Below, in pieces: positions 35,631 to 44,729 of a stretch of 64,000 bases of DNA (positions within the stretch are counted from its first letter, which is position 1; each line of letters opens with the position of its first letter). Under the pieces are notes generated by a model, which was not told the origin of the DNA, did no database searches, and saw only the letters and a program-made list of their open reading frames with translations. A program made the position numbers and the translations under genes. The stretch is taken from NCBI GenBank assembly GCA_020636025.1, contig JACJYQ010000003.1:124001-188000 (forward strand), in the 5' to 3' direction. Source of the stretch: Lewinellaceae bacterium (lineage in GTDB: Bacteria; Bacteroidota; Bacteroidia; Chitinophagales; Saprospiraceae).

Positions 35631-35718
35631 ATTGACGATTACATAATTACATAATTGATGATGTAGGGTATACCTCTCTCGACCACCTCATCAATTATGT
35701 AATTATGTAATCGTCAAT
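35631..35718. repeat. 31-bp perfect inverted repeat after hpf
   Basis: Arms 35631-35661 and 35688-35718 are perfectly complementary over 31 nt (ATTGACGATTACATAATTAC...), loop 26 nt. The arms contain an internal tandem, ATTACATA. It may act as a terminator or as mRNA 3'-end protection. Confidence 0.92.
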
Positions 35719-35932
35719 TATAAATTATACCCCCTTGAGCTTCAAAGTCCCAATAAAAAACCGTTCTCGCCTTGGCTCACAGCCCTTTTTACACTATTAT
35801 TTGTTAATGCCCTGCAAACGATCAGGAAAATTTTACAAACTGGCGTGACTTTTTCTTGTTGCCTCGTATAAAGGTTGTTCCTGCAAATGAGCAGGGACAG
35901 TAAGGTAAAAAGGAAGATTGAATTAAGGTTAT

Positions 35933-35966
35933 GCCGTCGTTGTGAAATACCGTGACGGCTTTTTTT
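35933..35966 (+). terminator. Intrinsic terminator 1 of the hpf-fkbM gap
   Basis: The stem GCCGTC (35933-35938) / GACGGC (35954-35959) is followed by T7. No annotated gene precedes it closely. Confidence 0.7.
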
Positions 35967-36099
35967 GAAAAAATGATACCTCCGGGTATTTCGATTATAA
36001 AGAAATTGTTGCCACTCCAAGACCAGCTACAAAAAACTGCATTGGTCCCCATGGCAAAAGAGTAAGGAAGATTGTTTTCATTTGGTTTTTTTGGGGTTT

Positions 36100-36133
36100 A
36101 GCCGCTACACGCAACGTGCTAGCGGCTTTTTTT
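36100..36133 (+). terminator. Intrinsic terminator 2 of the hpf-fkbM gap
   Basis: AGCCGCTA-CAC / GTG-c-TAGCGGCT (36100-36110 with 36116-36127) is followed by T7. It lies about 130 nt before the methyltransferase start. Confidence 0.75.
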
Positions 36134-36264
36134 ATGGCAGAATTCAGCATGCAGATCGCAAACTGCAGAAGTATTTTAGTTCCTTTTACAATCTGCGCTC
36201 TGCAATCTGCCTTCTGCATTACCCATTTCCCTACCTTGTGCCGCATTTCAGAAATACATTAGAT

Positions 36265-36981
36265 TTGAAAGAGGCGATCAAGAAAATACTCAAGGCTTTA
36301 CCCTTCGATTTTACAAAGAACCAGCGTTACGACCGGTTAACCAGGCAGGTTATCCAGGAACTTTGTCGGGCAGGAAGTAACTGTGTGGATGTCGGCTGTC
36401 ACAAGGGAGAGATACTCGATCTTTTCCTGAAATATGCGCCCAATGGATCTCACAAAGGATTTGAGCCTATCCCTGCCATGTTTCAAAATTTGCAGCAGAG
36501 ATATGCCGATAATGCCAACTGTGAGTTTTTTGAAATAGCGCTTTCCAATAAAAAAGGCAGCTCCAGTTTTAATTACGTGGTGAGTAACCCTTCCTACAGC
36601 GGCTTGCTGAAACGGCGATACGATCGTCCAAATGAAGAAGATCAGGAAATTACCGTTCGAACAGAAAAACTGGATGATGTCCTGCCTCCGGATTACCGGG
36701 TGGATATGATCAAAATAGATGTGGAAGGTGGGGAACAACTGGTATTGGAAGGGGCCTTGGAAACCCTGAAGCGTTATAAGCCCGTAATCATTTTTGAACA
36801 CGGCCTTGGAGCCAGCGAACTGTACAATGCCACTCCCGAAAAAGTTTTTGAAATACTCGAAAGCTGCGGTTTGAAGGTATCTCTCCTCGATCGGTTTTTG
36901 ACCAAAAAACCAGCCTTTTCACGCGATGAGTTTGCCGAGCAATACTACAAGAAACTAAACTACTACTTCATCGCTTACTAA
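36265..36981 (+). CDS. FkbM-family methyltransferase
   Basis: 238 residues from a TTG at 36265. A GTG at 36238 overlaps a TACCTTGT -10-like box and the far upstream frame crosses a terminator, so both are rejected. A Rossmann-type SAM domain shows NCVDVGCHKGEILDLF (motif I), FEPIPAMFQNL and MIKIDVEGGEQLVLEGA, the standard FkbM signature (IDVEGxE). Members methylate sugars or small molecules, often in polysaccharide or glycan synthesis. No glycan genes are adjacent, so the substrate is unknown. Confidence 0.88.
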   Translation: MKEAIKKILKALPFDFTKNQRYDRLTRQVIQELCRAGSNCVDVGCHKGEILDLFLKYAPNGSHKGFEPIPAMFQNLQQRYADNANCEFFEIALSNKKGSSSFNYVVSNPSYSGLLKRRYDRPNEEDQEITVRTEKLDDVLPPDYRVDMIKIDVEGGEQLVLEGALETLKRYKPVIIFEHGLGASELYNATPEKVFEILESCGLKVSLLDRFLTKKPAFSRDEFAEQYYKKLNYYFIAY

Positions 36982-37023
36982 GGGCCTTTCATTATCAAAT
37001 TATCACATTAGCTAATTATCAAA

Positions 37024-37446
37024 TTAACTCATTTGCTCCCGGTATCTATCGCGGCGACGGCGCAATTCATCCTCAATGCTGAGACGGGTATGATCGAGAT
37101 GTCCTTTGGTCTGATAGCGGCTGATGGCATACAATTGAATGCCAATAAAGGTTGACAAGCCTACTGCAGCCAGGCAAAAGGAGACTATGGTAAGGATCTG
37201 AAAATCTAACAGCATGGAAACAACCCCCAGAAAAACCCAGCCAACTCCTGTGGCGCCAATGGAAAGGGCAATTCGAATCAGCCGTTGCTGCATATTTATC
37301 TTTTCACATACAAGCGCATGCAACTCCATAAGATGATCGGTGTCAAATGATTTTGGCCCAAGATCACTCAGTAACTGAAGTTCGTCTGAGGCTTCTTTTT
37401 CCAGACGTTCAAAAATATCGCCGTGTCTTTTCCTGCGGATGCGCAT
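37024..37446 (-). CDS. Uncharacterised small membrane protein, two helices
   Basis: 140 residues. A basic, charged N-terminus (MRIRRKRHGDIFERLEKEASDE), a soluble helix pair, then two hydrophobic segments at about 58-82 and 86-108, ending in a strongly charged tail (EDELRRRRDRYREQ). Probably inner-membrane with both ends in the cytoplasm. No family recognised. It is surrounded by GATAATTAGCTAAT-type repeats on both sides. Confidence 0.65.
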   Translation of the reverse strand: MRIRRKRHGDIFERLEKEASDELQLLSDLGPKSFDTDHLMELHALVCEKINMQQRLIRIALSIGATGVGWVFLGVVSMLLDFQILTIVSFCLAAVGLSTFIGIQLYAISRYQTKGHLDHTRLSIEDELRRRRDRYREQMS

Positions 37447-37754
37447 GGGGAATAATGAATGTGAAAATGTGATAATTAGCTAATGCGATAATGGTAATCG
37501 GTATTGTTGAGTCACCCAGATGTGATTTTATAATGCTGGGTAATGGTTCCACGGTTTGTTGATTACGGGCGGAAAATGGAACGGATAAACAGCCTTTTGC
37601 GCTGCGGGCGACAAAAATACAAATTCACCGGCACACATGGAAGGCCTTTTATACCAATAATTATTTCCCGGTGTCAGAACTTCGTTTATTTGTGACCGTA
37701 GAGCATTTCGAGTCTCTAAAAGCAACCGTAAACGCTGCCTATTTTAACAAGATC
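37447..37754. other. Intergenic region with repeat family member
   Basis: 308 bp. A GATAATTAGCTAATG repeat lies near 37468-37485. A TATTTTTG box on the minus strand at 37612-37619 could serve the small membrane protein gene. An open frame spanning 37528-37725 on the minus strand is not credible. Confidence 0.4.
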
Positions 37755-38096
37755 ATGACAATTCAACAAGCACAGAATACCGTAGATGAATGGATCCGTA
37801 CCGTTGGTGTTCGCTATTATTCCGAACTCACCAATACCGCCATTCTCATGGAAGAAGTAGGAGAAGTGGCCAGAATTATGTCAAGGCTGTACGGCGAGCA
37901 ATCATTTAAATCTCCCGAACTGGAAGCCACGGCGGCTACTAACCTGTCAGATGAAATGGCCGACGTGCTCTTTGTTCTGATATGCCTGGCCAATCAAACA
38001 GGGGTAAACCTGAGCGAAGCATTTGTCAAAAACATGGAGAAAAAAACAAAACGCGATGCGGAAAGGCATGCCAATAACCAAAAATTGAAATCCTGA
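37755..38096 (+). CDS. MazG-like nucleotide pyrophosphohydrolase
   Basis: 113 residues from ATG 37755; the frame opens at 37671 but the family starts at MTIQQAQNTVDEWI. The metal-binding EExxE...ExxD pattern is visible in ILMEEVGEVARIM and LSDEMADVLFVLICLANQTGVNL. Such all-alpha enzymes hydrolyse NTPs or dNTPs to NMPs and PPi as house-cleaning enzymes. It is the single-domain form. Cytoplasmic, single gene. Confidence 0.9.
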   Translation: MTIQQAQNTVDEWIRTVGVRYYSELTNTAILMEEVGEVARIMSRLYGEQSFKSPELEATAATNLSDEMADVLFVLICLANQTGVNLSEAFVKNMEKKTKRDAERHANNQKLKS

Positions 38097-38221
38097 AATA
38101 CAGCAACCCTCCTTTTTTTCGTTTGACTAACCCGGAAACCTTATCCATTTTTCTTACAAACAGGAAGCCCGACTTCTTGTAATACCTACATAATCGGCAA
38201 TCCAAGGTTTATCAATCTAAC

Positions 38222-41200
38222 ATGAAATATTCCACATTCCCTTCAATCCTCCGCCAGACTTCCTTCTTTCTTTTCACACTTCTGCTGCTTTTGGTATCCA
38301 GCGTTTCGCAAGCGCAAACCAAGGATAAATTTCCCACCGAGCCCAATGACTTTGTCGATAAGCTAGGTGTGTTTATGACTGCATCCAAGCGACCAGATCT
38401 GGAGGAAGCTTTTGCGGTTTTTAAAAAATTGTACAAAACCGGACAATTCAAAGAGGACGAGTTCCAGCAGGTAATGTCCGTTTCCAATATTCTGGGCGCC
38501 CAGAACCTGTCGGCGTACCCTTATTTCAAGAACTATCTGAACGCCATAAATGCGGCAAAAGCAGACGTAGATTCTACCCTGTTTTTACGCTGGCACACAT
38601 TTGCGCAAACAGTACTTGCCGATGTGCCGCGCGGTCGCACCAAACCCATCAGTCAGTTTCTGGAATTCTCTTGCGATCTGATGGAGAGTCGTGCTTTCAA
38701 ATCAGGAGAAGGTGGCTCTGTTACCTGGAAATTCAAGGGTGGAGATTTTGACTTTGCCTACCACGATGAAGCGCCTCGTTTGGTTTGCACGAATATTGAC
38801 CTCATCGGCGCGCGGAAAGTAGACTCCGTCACGATCATAAATACCTCCGGTGAATATCTTCCTTACGACAATACCTGGAAAGGTAAAGGTGGTAAAGTGA
38901 GCTGGGCTGAAGCAGGGATGGATTCCTCAATTTATGCCGAATTGCCGTCTTATCAGGTGAATGCCAACAAACCTCTATTTAGCTGTGATTCTGCAATTTT
39001 ACATTACCCGCTTTATTTCGGAGCCAATGGCATACCCGGCAAATTTGAGCACAACGTGATTGTTCAGGTGCGCAGCACAGCAAAAGCAGATTCATTGAGG
39101 GATTATCAGTTTCCGAAATTTGAATCTTTCGATAAAAGACTCAAGATCAACAAAATAGGGGATGGTATTGAATACATCGGTGGATTCAAACTAAATGGCA
39201 ATTCGCTGTATGGTTTTGGCACCAGCAATGAGCCTGCCGAGATGACGGTGTATAATAAAAAGCGTCAGCGTGTATTTTTTGGGAAAGCACCTTTGTTTAT
39301 CATAAAACGCGGTTCAAGTGTCGTAGCTCAGGGTGTTGACGCCAAATTGTACATGGACACAGATAGTTTATTCCACCCGGCAGCTGCGTTCAGGATCGAC
39401 ATTCCCAATCAGAAAATTACCATGGCCAGGGGCGATAAAGGCTCTGAGAAAAATCCATTTTTCTCTTCCTTTTACAATATGAACCTGAACACCGATCGCA
39501 TAGCCTGGCACTTGAATCAGGACTCTCTGGAAATTGGCGTAAACCTGGGTGTGAAAGGAACCAAACAAACCGTAAGTTTTGAGAGCAGCAACTACTACGA
39601 TCCAAGTGTGTATTATGCCATGCAGGGTGTTGCCTCGCACAACCCGATTTCAACTTTATACAACGTTTGGCAAAAGACAAACCGCGATGGAAACGATAAT
39701 GGGCGCTTTGTGTCTGACAATGCATTTGCCTTTGAAATAAATCCGAAGTTTGACTATTCCAGTATTCAGACATTGCTTGCAGAAATGGTTGCCGGTGGAT
39801 TTATCAATTATTACTTCGACCTGCATCAGATAGAATTGCGCGACAAGCTGATACACTATGCCCTGGCAAGTCAGGGCAAACGCGACTTTGATGCCATAAA
39901 TATTGTGTCGGAAAGTAAACAGGCCAACGCCAAGCTTAACCTCAAAACCAAGGAAACAGAGATTTTCGATGTGAAGAAAATGTACCTGAGCAAGCGGCAA
40001 AAAGTGGCGCTGATCCCGGAAGACAACGAACTTACCCTGCTAAAAGACCGTGATATGCGTTTTGGCGGCAAGTTGTTTGCCGGATTTGCCTTGTTTCAAG
40101 GGAAGGATATGAATTTTGAATACGAAAAATTCCAGGTAGAGTTTGATTCAGTACGGCATCTGGATTTTTACATTCCTACCGGAGAAATGGATAAATACAA
40201 TCAGCCGATAGCCTATGCGATGAGTTCCAATATTGAACACATCAGTGGCGCGCTGCTGGTAGATGCACCGAACAACAAATCGGGTAAAGAGGAGCTGTCT
40301 ATTTTCCCCTCCTTGCAGTCCAAAAAATTCTCCTTTGTGTTTTATGATTACCCTTCCACCCAACACGGCGCCTATACACGCGACTCGTTTTATTTCCGCT
40401 TAAACCCATTTTCTTTCAATGGACTCGACAGCTACACAAAAGACCAGTTGACCTTTAAAGGGGAACTGTTTCCGGCTACCATTTTCCCGAATTTCAAGGA
40501 AACCATCGTGGTTCGTGATGAAGACAAATCGTTTGGATTTATTCACCGTACACCGGCAGAAGGGTATCCAACCTACACCAACAAAGGAAAATATACCGGG
40601 AAACTTGATCTGAGCAATAATGGATTGCTTGGTATAGGTAAACTCGAATACCTGACAGCCGAGATTGAATCGGAGGATTTGATTTTCAAACCAAAGCAAA
40701 CAACCGGAACAGCGCGAAGATTCTTCATGACCGAAGACCGGGCAAGTCAGGTTAAGGTGCCTCAGGCCAAAGGTGAAAACGTATCGGTAAACTGGCTTCC
40801 ATTTAAAGATTCCATGTACGTGGAAAGCCAGGCTAAAGCCTTTGAATTGTTTAAAGAATCCGGGTACACCCACAAAGGAGTGTTGATCCTAACGCCATCG
40901 GGTTTGAAGGGACGCGGGGAGTTTGAATGGGCCGAAGGTAAACTGACCTCCAAGCTGATTTCATACGGACCTTTTCAGGCAACTGTAGATACCGGTAACC
41001 TGCAGATCAAGGCGCTTGACGGACAAGGCATTGCCTTCGACTCGCGAAATGTAAAAGGCGATCTTGATTTTGACGCTCGCCAGGGCCATTTCAAGGCAAA
41101 TACCGCCGATGCCAACACGACACTGCCACTTGACCAGTATCTCACTTCCATGAATGAATTTACCTGGGATATGCGCGGGCAAACGATCACCTTTAAGGCA

Positions 41201-42817
41201 GATCCAAACAAACCCGGTAAATTCGTATCCATCGACAAGGGGCAGGATTCACTCACTTTTGAAGGAAAAACCGCTTTATACGATTTGAATACCAACCTGC
41301 TGGAAATTGGAGGCGTTGACATCATACAAACCGCAGATGCCTATGTATACCCTCCTGATACTGCGAATATTTACATTCAACCAGGTGGAAGAATGCGTGA
41401 GATCCTTGGGGCGAAAATTGAGGCAGACACCAGCAGTAAATACCACAGTATTACGAATGCTTCGGTTCAGGTGCTTGGTAAAAATGTATACACGGCAACA
41501 GGTTACTATGAATACAACATCCCTGGGTATGACCAGACGGTTTTCTTCAACAACATCAAAGGTGATTATCAGACAGATAAGGATTACAAACGCAGCGTAA
41601 TTACCACAGCAGCCGGTGATATTCCGGAAGCAGATTCTTTCCGCGTAGATGCCAAGGCCTTTTTTAAGGGTAAAATGATCCTGGAAGCCAACAAGAAAAA
41701 CATGCGCTTTGAAGGTTATGCCTGGCTGGATGCAGATAAATTGCCTGCCAAGCAATGGTTTACCCTTCGCTCGGAGGTGGATAAAAACGATCCAACCCTG
41801 CGTGTGAAAATCTCCAAAAACGAAAATGACGAGCCCATTGTTACAGGGTTCTACATCTCCCGGGAAACAGGTGAGGCTTATCCACGGATTATGTTGCCGG
41901 CTTATGCCCGGGTAGACCGTCCATTGATCGATTGCAAGGATGTAATCAAATACGAGCCCAAGACCGATCGCTTTATTTTCGGGGATTCCATCAAGGTAGT
42001 TGGCAATTCGGATACCGGTAAAAAAATGGTGTTTGACAACCGCGTTGGAACCGTACAGGCAGAGGGCCCCATTAACATAGGTTCTGAACTGGAATACATG
42101 AAAATCAAAGCGGCCGGGCGAATAAAATCAGATTACTCAACGGTAACAGACACCACCTTTTTTGATGTTTCTGCGGAGTTGATGTCGGCCGTTGAAATGC
42201 CCATACCAAAGATCATGATGGATCTTATGGTAAACGATCTGAGGGCTGCCAGCTTTGATGCGATACAAGCGATTTACAACACCAATGCAGCCTTTTACCG
42301 TCCGTTCCTGCACGAATTCATCAGTGATGAAAAGGACTGGGAAGAAATGGAGGCCAATATGCGCATAAACGCCATTTTACTACCCAAAAAAGACGATAAA
42401 TACGCCTTTGTATTTGGTCGCCATCAGGTACGCTGGAACAATGAGTATTCGGCATTTATTACCATGGATGACAAATTCCCGCTCATCAGCATTGGCGGAT
42501 ATCCGGTAAACAAAAACCTGGAAACCTACATATCCTACAAAATGCCGGGCGGCAACAGCGATGACAAGTTTTCCATTTACCTGAAAGCAAGTCCGGATCT
42601 ATGGTATTTCTTCAGTTATCAGCCAAATCCCGACGGCGGGGCCGATCTGAACGTGGTATCCAGCAGTACCAAATTCAACGACCTGGTACTCGCTATGAAA
42701 GACAAGGACAAAAAGATCAAAATGCCCGATGGAAAAATTGTGGAGGTAGCATTGGTGAATGCTGCCAGTGCAGAATCACTTAGGAATTTCGTGAGATCGG
42801 GACGCGCGAAAGAATGA
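38222..42817 (+). CDS. Very large secreted/periplasmic protein of unknown function
   Basis: 1531 residues. Signal peptide at 1-31 (ends VSQAQ). Residues about 35-160 are helical; the remainder appears beta-rich with long runs of short strands and segments such as FEGKTALYDLNTNLLEIGGVD and VGTVQAEGPINIGSELEYMKIKAAG. These are reminiscent of the beta-jellyroll/OstA-LptA type, but no domain was firmly recognised. It has no transmembrane segment beyond the signal and no T9SS sorting tail (it ends LRNFVRSGRAKE). Similar large proteins seem to be a Bacteroidota speciality. A role in envelope transport or scaffolding is only a guess. Single gene. Confidence 0.7.
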   Translation: MKYSTFPSILRQTSFFLFTLLLLLVSSVSQAQTKDKFPTEPNDFVDKLGVFMTASKRPDLEEAFAVFKKLYKTGQFKEDEFQQVMSVSNILGAQNLSAYPYFKNYLNAINAAKADVDSTLFLRWHTFAQTVLADVPRGRTKPISQFLEFSCDLMESRAFKSGEGGSVTWKFKGGDFDFAYHDEAPRLVCTNIDLIGARKVDSVTIINTSGEYLPYDNTWKGKGGKVSWAEAGMDSSIYAELPSYQVNANKPLFSCDSAILHYPLYFGANGIPGKFEHNVIVQVRSTAKADSLRDYQFPKFESFDKRLKINKIGDGIEYIGGFKLNGNSLYGFGTSNEPAEMTVYNKKRQRVFFGKAPLFIIKRGSSVVAQGVDAKLYMDTDSLFHPAAAFRIDIPNQKITMARGDKGSEKNPFFSSFYNMNLNTDRIAWHLNQDSLEIGVNLGVKGTKQTVSFESSNYYDPSVYYAMQGVASHNPISTLYNVWQKTNRDGNDNGRFVSDNAFAFEINPKFDYSSIQTLLAEMVAGGFINYYFDLHQIELRDKLIHYALASQGKRDFDAINIVSESKQANAKLNLKTKETEIFDVKKMYLSKRQKVALIPEDNELTLLKDRDMRFGGKLFAGFALFQGKDMNFEYEKFQVEFDSVRHLDFYIPTGEMDKYNQPIAYAMSSNIEHISGALLVDAPNNKSGKEELSIFPSLQSKKFSFVFYDYPSTQHGAYTRDSFYFRLNPFSFNGLDSYTKDQLTFKGELFPATIFPNFKETIVVRDEDKSFGFIHRTPAEGYPTYTNKGKYTGKLDLSNNGLLGIGKLEYLTAEIESEDLIFKPKQTTGTARRFFMTEDRASQVKVPQAKGENVSVNWLPFKDSMYVESQAKAFELFKESGYTHKGVLILTPSGLKGRGEFEWAEGKLTSKLISYGPFQATVDTGNLQIKALDGQGIAFDSRNVKGDLDFDARQGHFKANTADANTTLPLDQYLTSMNEFTWDMRGQTITFKADPNKPGKFVSIDKGQDSLTFEGKTALYDLNTNLLEIGGVDIIQTADAYVYPPDTANIYIQPGGRMREILGAKIEADTSSKYHSITNASVQVLGKNVYTATGYYEYNIPGYDQTVFFNNIKGDYQTDKDYKRSVITTAAGDIPEADSFRVDAKAFFKGKMILEANKKNMRFEGYAWLDADKLPAKQWFTLRSEVDKNDPTLRVKISKNENDEPIVTGFYISRETGEAYPRIMLPAYARVDRPLIDCKDVIKYEPKTDRFIFGDSIKVVGNSDTGKKMVFDNRVGTVQAEGPINIGSELEYMKIKAAGRIKSDYSTVTDTTFFDVSAELMSAVEMPIPKIMMDLMVNDLRAASFDAIQAIYNTNAAFYRPFLHEFISDEKDWEEMEANMRINAILLPKKDDKYAFVFGRHQVRWNNEYSAFITMDDKFPLISIGGYPVNKNLETYISYKMPGGNSDDKFSIYLKASPDLWYFFSYQPNPDGGADLNVVSSSTKFNDLVLAMKDKDKKIKMPDGKIVEVALVNAASAESLRNFVRSGRAKE

Positions 42818-42824
42818 TTTATCA

Positions 42825-42935
42825 ATGCACCAATGCGCAATGTATCAATGCGTAATGTATCAATGCGCAATGCACCAATGCACCAATGTATCAATGCGCA
42901 ATGTAACAATGCACCAATGCACCAATGCGCAATTT
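42825..42935. repeat. Short-unit tandem repeat array (CAATGCnn type), forward arm
   Basis: About a dozen degenerate 9-10-bp units (CAATGCAC, CAATGCGCAATG, TATCAATG) directly follow the large secreted protein gene. The inverted counterpart lies at 43031-43100, so the two arrays could form a long cruciform. Confidence 0.8.
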
Positions 42936-43030
42936 GAAATGGTTGTCAATCAATTGGGTGAAATGAATTTTCAAGGAGCTAAGTTTGGATTGCAGTGCAA
43001 ATAATTTGATCCCAGCAGTGAACCCAAAAT

Positions 43031-43100
43031 ATGGCGCATTGTTACATTACGCATTGATACATTACGCATTGATGCATTGATACATTAATAAATTGATACA
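43031..43100. repeat. Short-unit tandem repeat array, inverted arm
   Basis: Units such as GCGCATTG, TTACATTACGCATTGAT and GATACATTG are the reverse complement of the array at 42825-42935. The array ends exactly at the TTG start of the nitroreductase. Confidence 0.8.
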
Positions 43101-43667
43101 TTGAATATTACCTCGCTCATCCACCGCCGTCGCTCCATTTTTCCCAAAACATATATCCAGGGAAAACCTGTAGACAAAAGTATCATAGAACAACTTTTGG
43201 AAAACGCCAACATGGCGCCTTCTCACCGACTCACAGAGCCCTGGCGTTTTCAGGTGTTTCACTCTGAAGAAAGCCGGGTGGCTTTGGGTCAAATGCTCAT
43301 GGATTTTTACAAAAAAAACACGCTGCCGGAGTCCTTTTCAGAGGAGAAGATGCTGAAAATGGCGGAGAATCCTCAACGAGCCGGCGCTGTTATTGCCATC
43401 ATCATAAAGCGTGACCCAGAGGAACGCATACCTGAATGGGAGGAAGTTGCTTCTGTTTCAATGGCTGTTCAGAATATGTGGCTCACTTGTACAGAACTTG
43501 GGCTGGGGTGCTACTGGAGCACACCGCGCGCTGCTTTGGAGGCCAGTGAGTTTTTAGGTCTGGAGTCCGGTGAGCGTAGTTTGGGCTTGTTTTACCTGGG
43601 CTGGCATGAAATGCCGGAGATTGCCGGTAAGCGTGGACCGGTGGCAGAGAAGGTGGTTTGGCGGTAA
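43101..43667 (+). CDS. Nitroreductase-family flavoprotein
   Basis: 188 residues, normal for the family. The start is TTG at 43101; no ATG lies near the conserved N-terminus (LIHRRRSIFPKTY). FMN-binding features are present: RRRSIF, NMAPSHRLTEPWRFQVF and the C-terminal GLGCYWSTP with LGWHEMPEIAGKR. These enzymes reduce nitro groups, quinones or enones using NAD(P)H; the substrate is not readable. The start codon abuts a short tandem repeat array, which may affect expression. Confidence 0.88.
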   Translation: MNITSLIHRRRSIFPKTYIQGKPVDKSIIEQLLENANMAPSHRLTEPWRFQVFHSEESRVALGQMLMDFYKKNTLPESFSEEKMLKMAENPQRAGAVIAIIIKRDPEERIPEWEEVASVSMAVQNMWLTCTELGLGCYWSTPRAALEASEFLGLESGERSLGLFYLGWHEMPEIAGKRGPVAEKVVWR

Positions 43668-43697
43668 GATATCTTTACTTTACGTTCAATACCCACT

Positions 43698-44279
43698 TTA
43701 AAAAGTTTCCAGACGATTTTCAAGCTCGTTTCGGTAGGGTTTTGCCACCGGAACAAGCTTGTCGTTCCTCATTTTCAGTCCGTGATCAGATTTCAGATAT
43801 TGATCCACCAGCATCAGGTTTACGATATAGGAGCGGTGAACCTTCATGAATTCCCGGTATTGTTTGAAATGTTCCGAATAGCGCCCCAAAGGCAGGGAAG
43901 CTGTGATACGCTTGATTGTATTCTGATGAATAAAATAAATGTCTGTATAGTTCTTAGCGGCTTCCAGGTAAAGAATGTCGCCTATGGTGATCATTTCCAG
44001 CCCTTTTGAGCTGTGAATGGCCAATCTTTGTGGAAGTCTTTTCCCCAGCACATTGACAAAGGAATCAAGGCCGGTGGCCATTTCAGCGTGTTTTCCGAGT
44101 AAAGTGGCCAACGCCAATTGAAGTTCCGACTTTTGTACCTGCCTCAACAAGTGAAATCCGGCTTCCAAGTCCGGAGAAAGGACCTTTTTGGCAGCTTTAG
44201 CTTTATCAAGAGCTTTCTGATTGAGAAATTCCAGGGCTTTTGAGTTTTGTTTTTCGCTGTTGGGTGTGATCATTTCCAT
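43698..44279 (-). CDS. LytTR-domain DNA-binding protein without receiver
   Basis: 193 residues. The C-terminal ~100 (about 92-193) form a LytTR domain: GDILYLEAAKNYTDIYF, HQNTIKRITASLPLGRYSEHF, FMKVHRSYIVNL and a final KPYRNELENRLETF. The N-terminal ~90 residues are charged and helical with no receiver aspartate motif, so it is not a phosphorylated regulator of the usual kind. It may respond to another signal or be constitutive. It is convergent with the nitroreductase. ATG at 44277-44279. Confidence 0.88.
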   Translation of the reverse strand: MEMITPNSEKQNSKALEFLNQKALDKAKAAKKVLSPDLEAGFHLLRQVQKSELQLALATLLGKHAEMATGLDSFVNVLGKRLPQRLAIHSSKGLEMITIGDILYLEAAKNYTDIYFIHQNTIKRITASLPLGRYSEHFKQYREFMKVHRSYIVNLMLVDQYLKSDHGLKMRNDKLVPVAKPYRNELENRLETF

Positions 44280-44729
44280 GGGTATTACCTCGGTTTAGGG
44301 TGTAAATGTGTTGCTTTTTTATGCAGGGATATTGTTGACTAAAGAAATTTATAGGTAAACCAACCAAACGAGGCACTAGTTCCCAACAAGTACATTACAG
44401 GTATTTTTCTAAAGCTGGATTTCCATTCCTCCCCGATTTTGGATCATTTAAATATCCACAAGTAACATCCAAACTTTATTTAGAATCGGCTGGGTGGCAG
44501 GGGCGCAAATTTGTGATACAATGAGCGGCCAAGGTCAAGGCTGAAATTTCAGATTCATTTCGCTCAAAGTACTCCGCTGGCAGTGTGTCGGCCTGGCCAT
44601 CCTATGCCTGTCGCGGAGCAAGGTCATTCACATTTTTACCTGGAGTAAGGTGTTGCGGGCTCTGGCAGTTTGGTACCACGAGTTGGGGCTTTAGGCACCG
44701 CATTATTCCTACAAATCGAATTAAGTGCT
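44280..44729. other. Intergenic region with no recognised gene
   Basis: 450 bp between divergent genes. Moderately A/T-rich; no repeat, hairpin or TAnnTTTG box was found that could be trusted. Open frames from 44585 and 44670 overlap the next gene in unlikely phases or extensions. Confidence 0.4.

Larger units (their letters stand above)
35719..36264. other. Intergenic region with two terminator-tailed segments
   Basis: Between hpf and the methyltransferase. Two intrinsic terminators (35933-35966 and 36100-36133) each follow a short unannotated stretch. The stretches share AGGAAGATTG about 15-35 nt before the stem. The first contains a 22-codon basic ORF (35887-35955, MSRDSKVKRKIELRLCRRCE...) whose stop lies in the hairpin. 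These could be small RNAs or peptides. Confidence 0.35.

Noticed and set aside
35742..36246. Minus-strand ORFs of 76-92 codons in the hpf-fkbM gap
   Set aside because: They cross two plus-strand terminators and have no conserved features.
36082..36264. N-terminal extension of the FkbM methyltransferase
   Set aside because: It would begin before an intrinsic terminator and has no conserved features; the fold starts after the TTG at 36265.
37528..37725. 65-codon minus-strand ORF
   Set aside because: It lies over the promoter side of the MazG gene with no motif; a shadow frame.
42825..43100. CRISPR array
   Set aside because: The units are only 8-10 bp and degenerate, with no uniform spacers.
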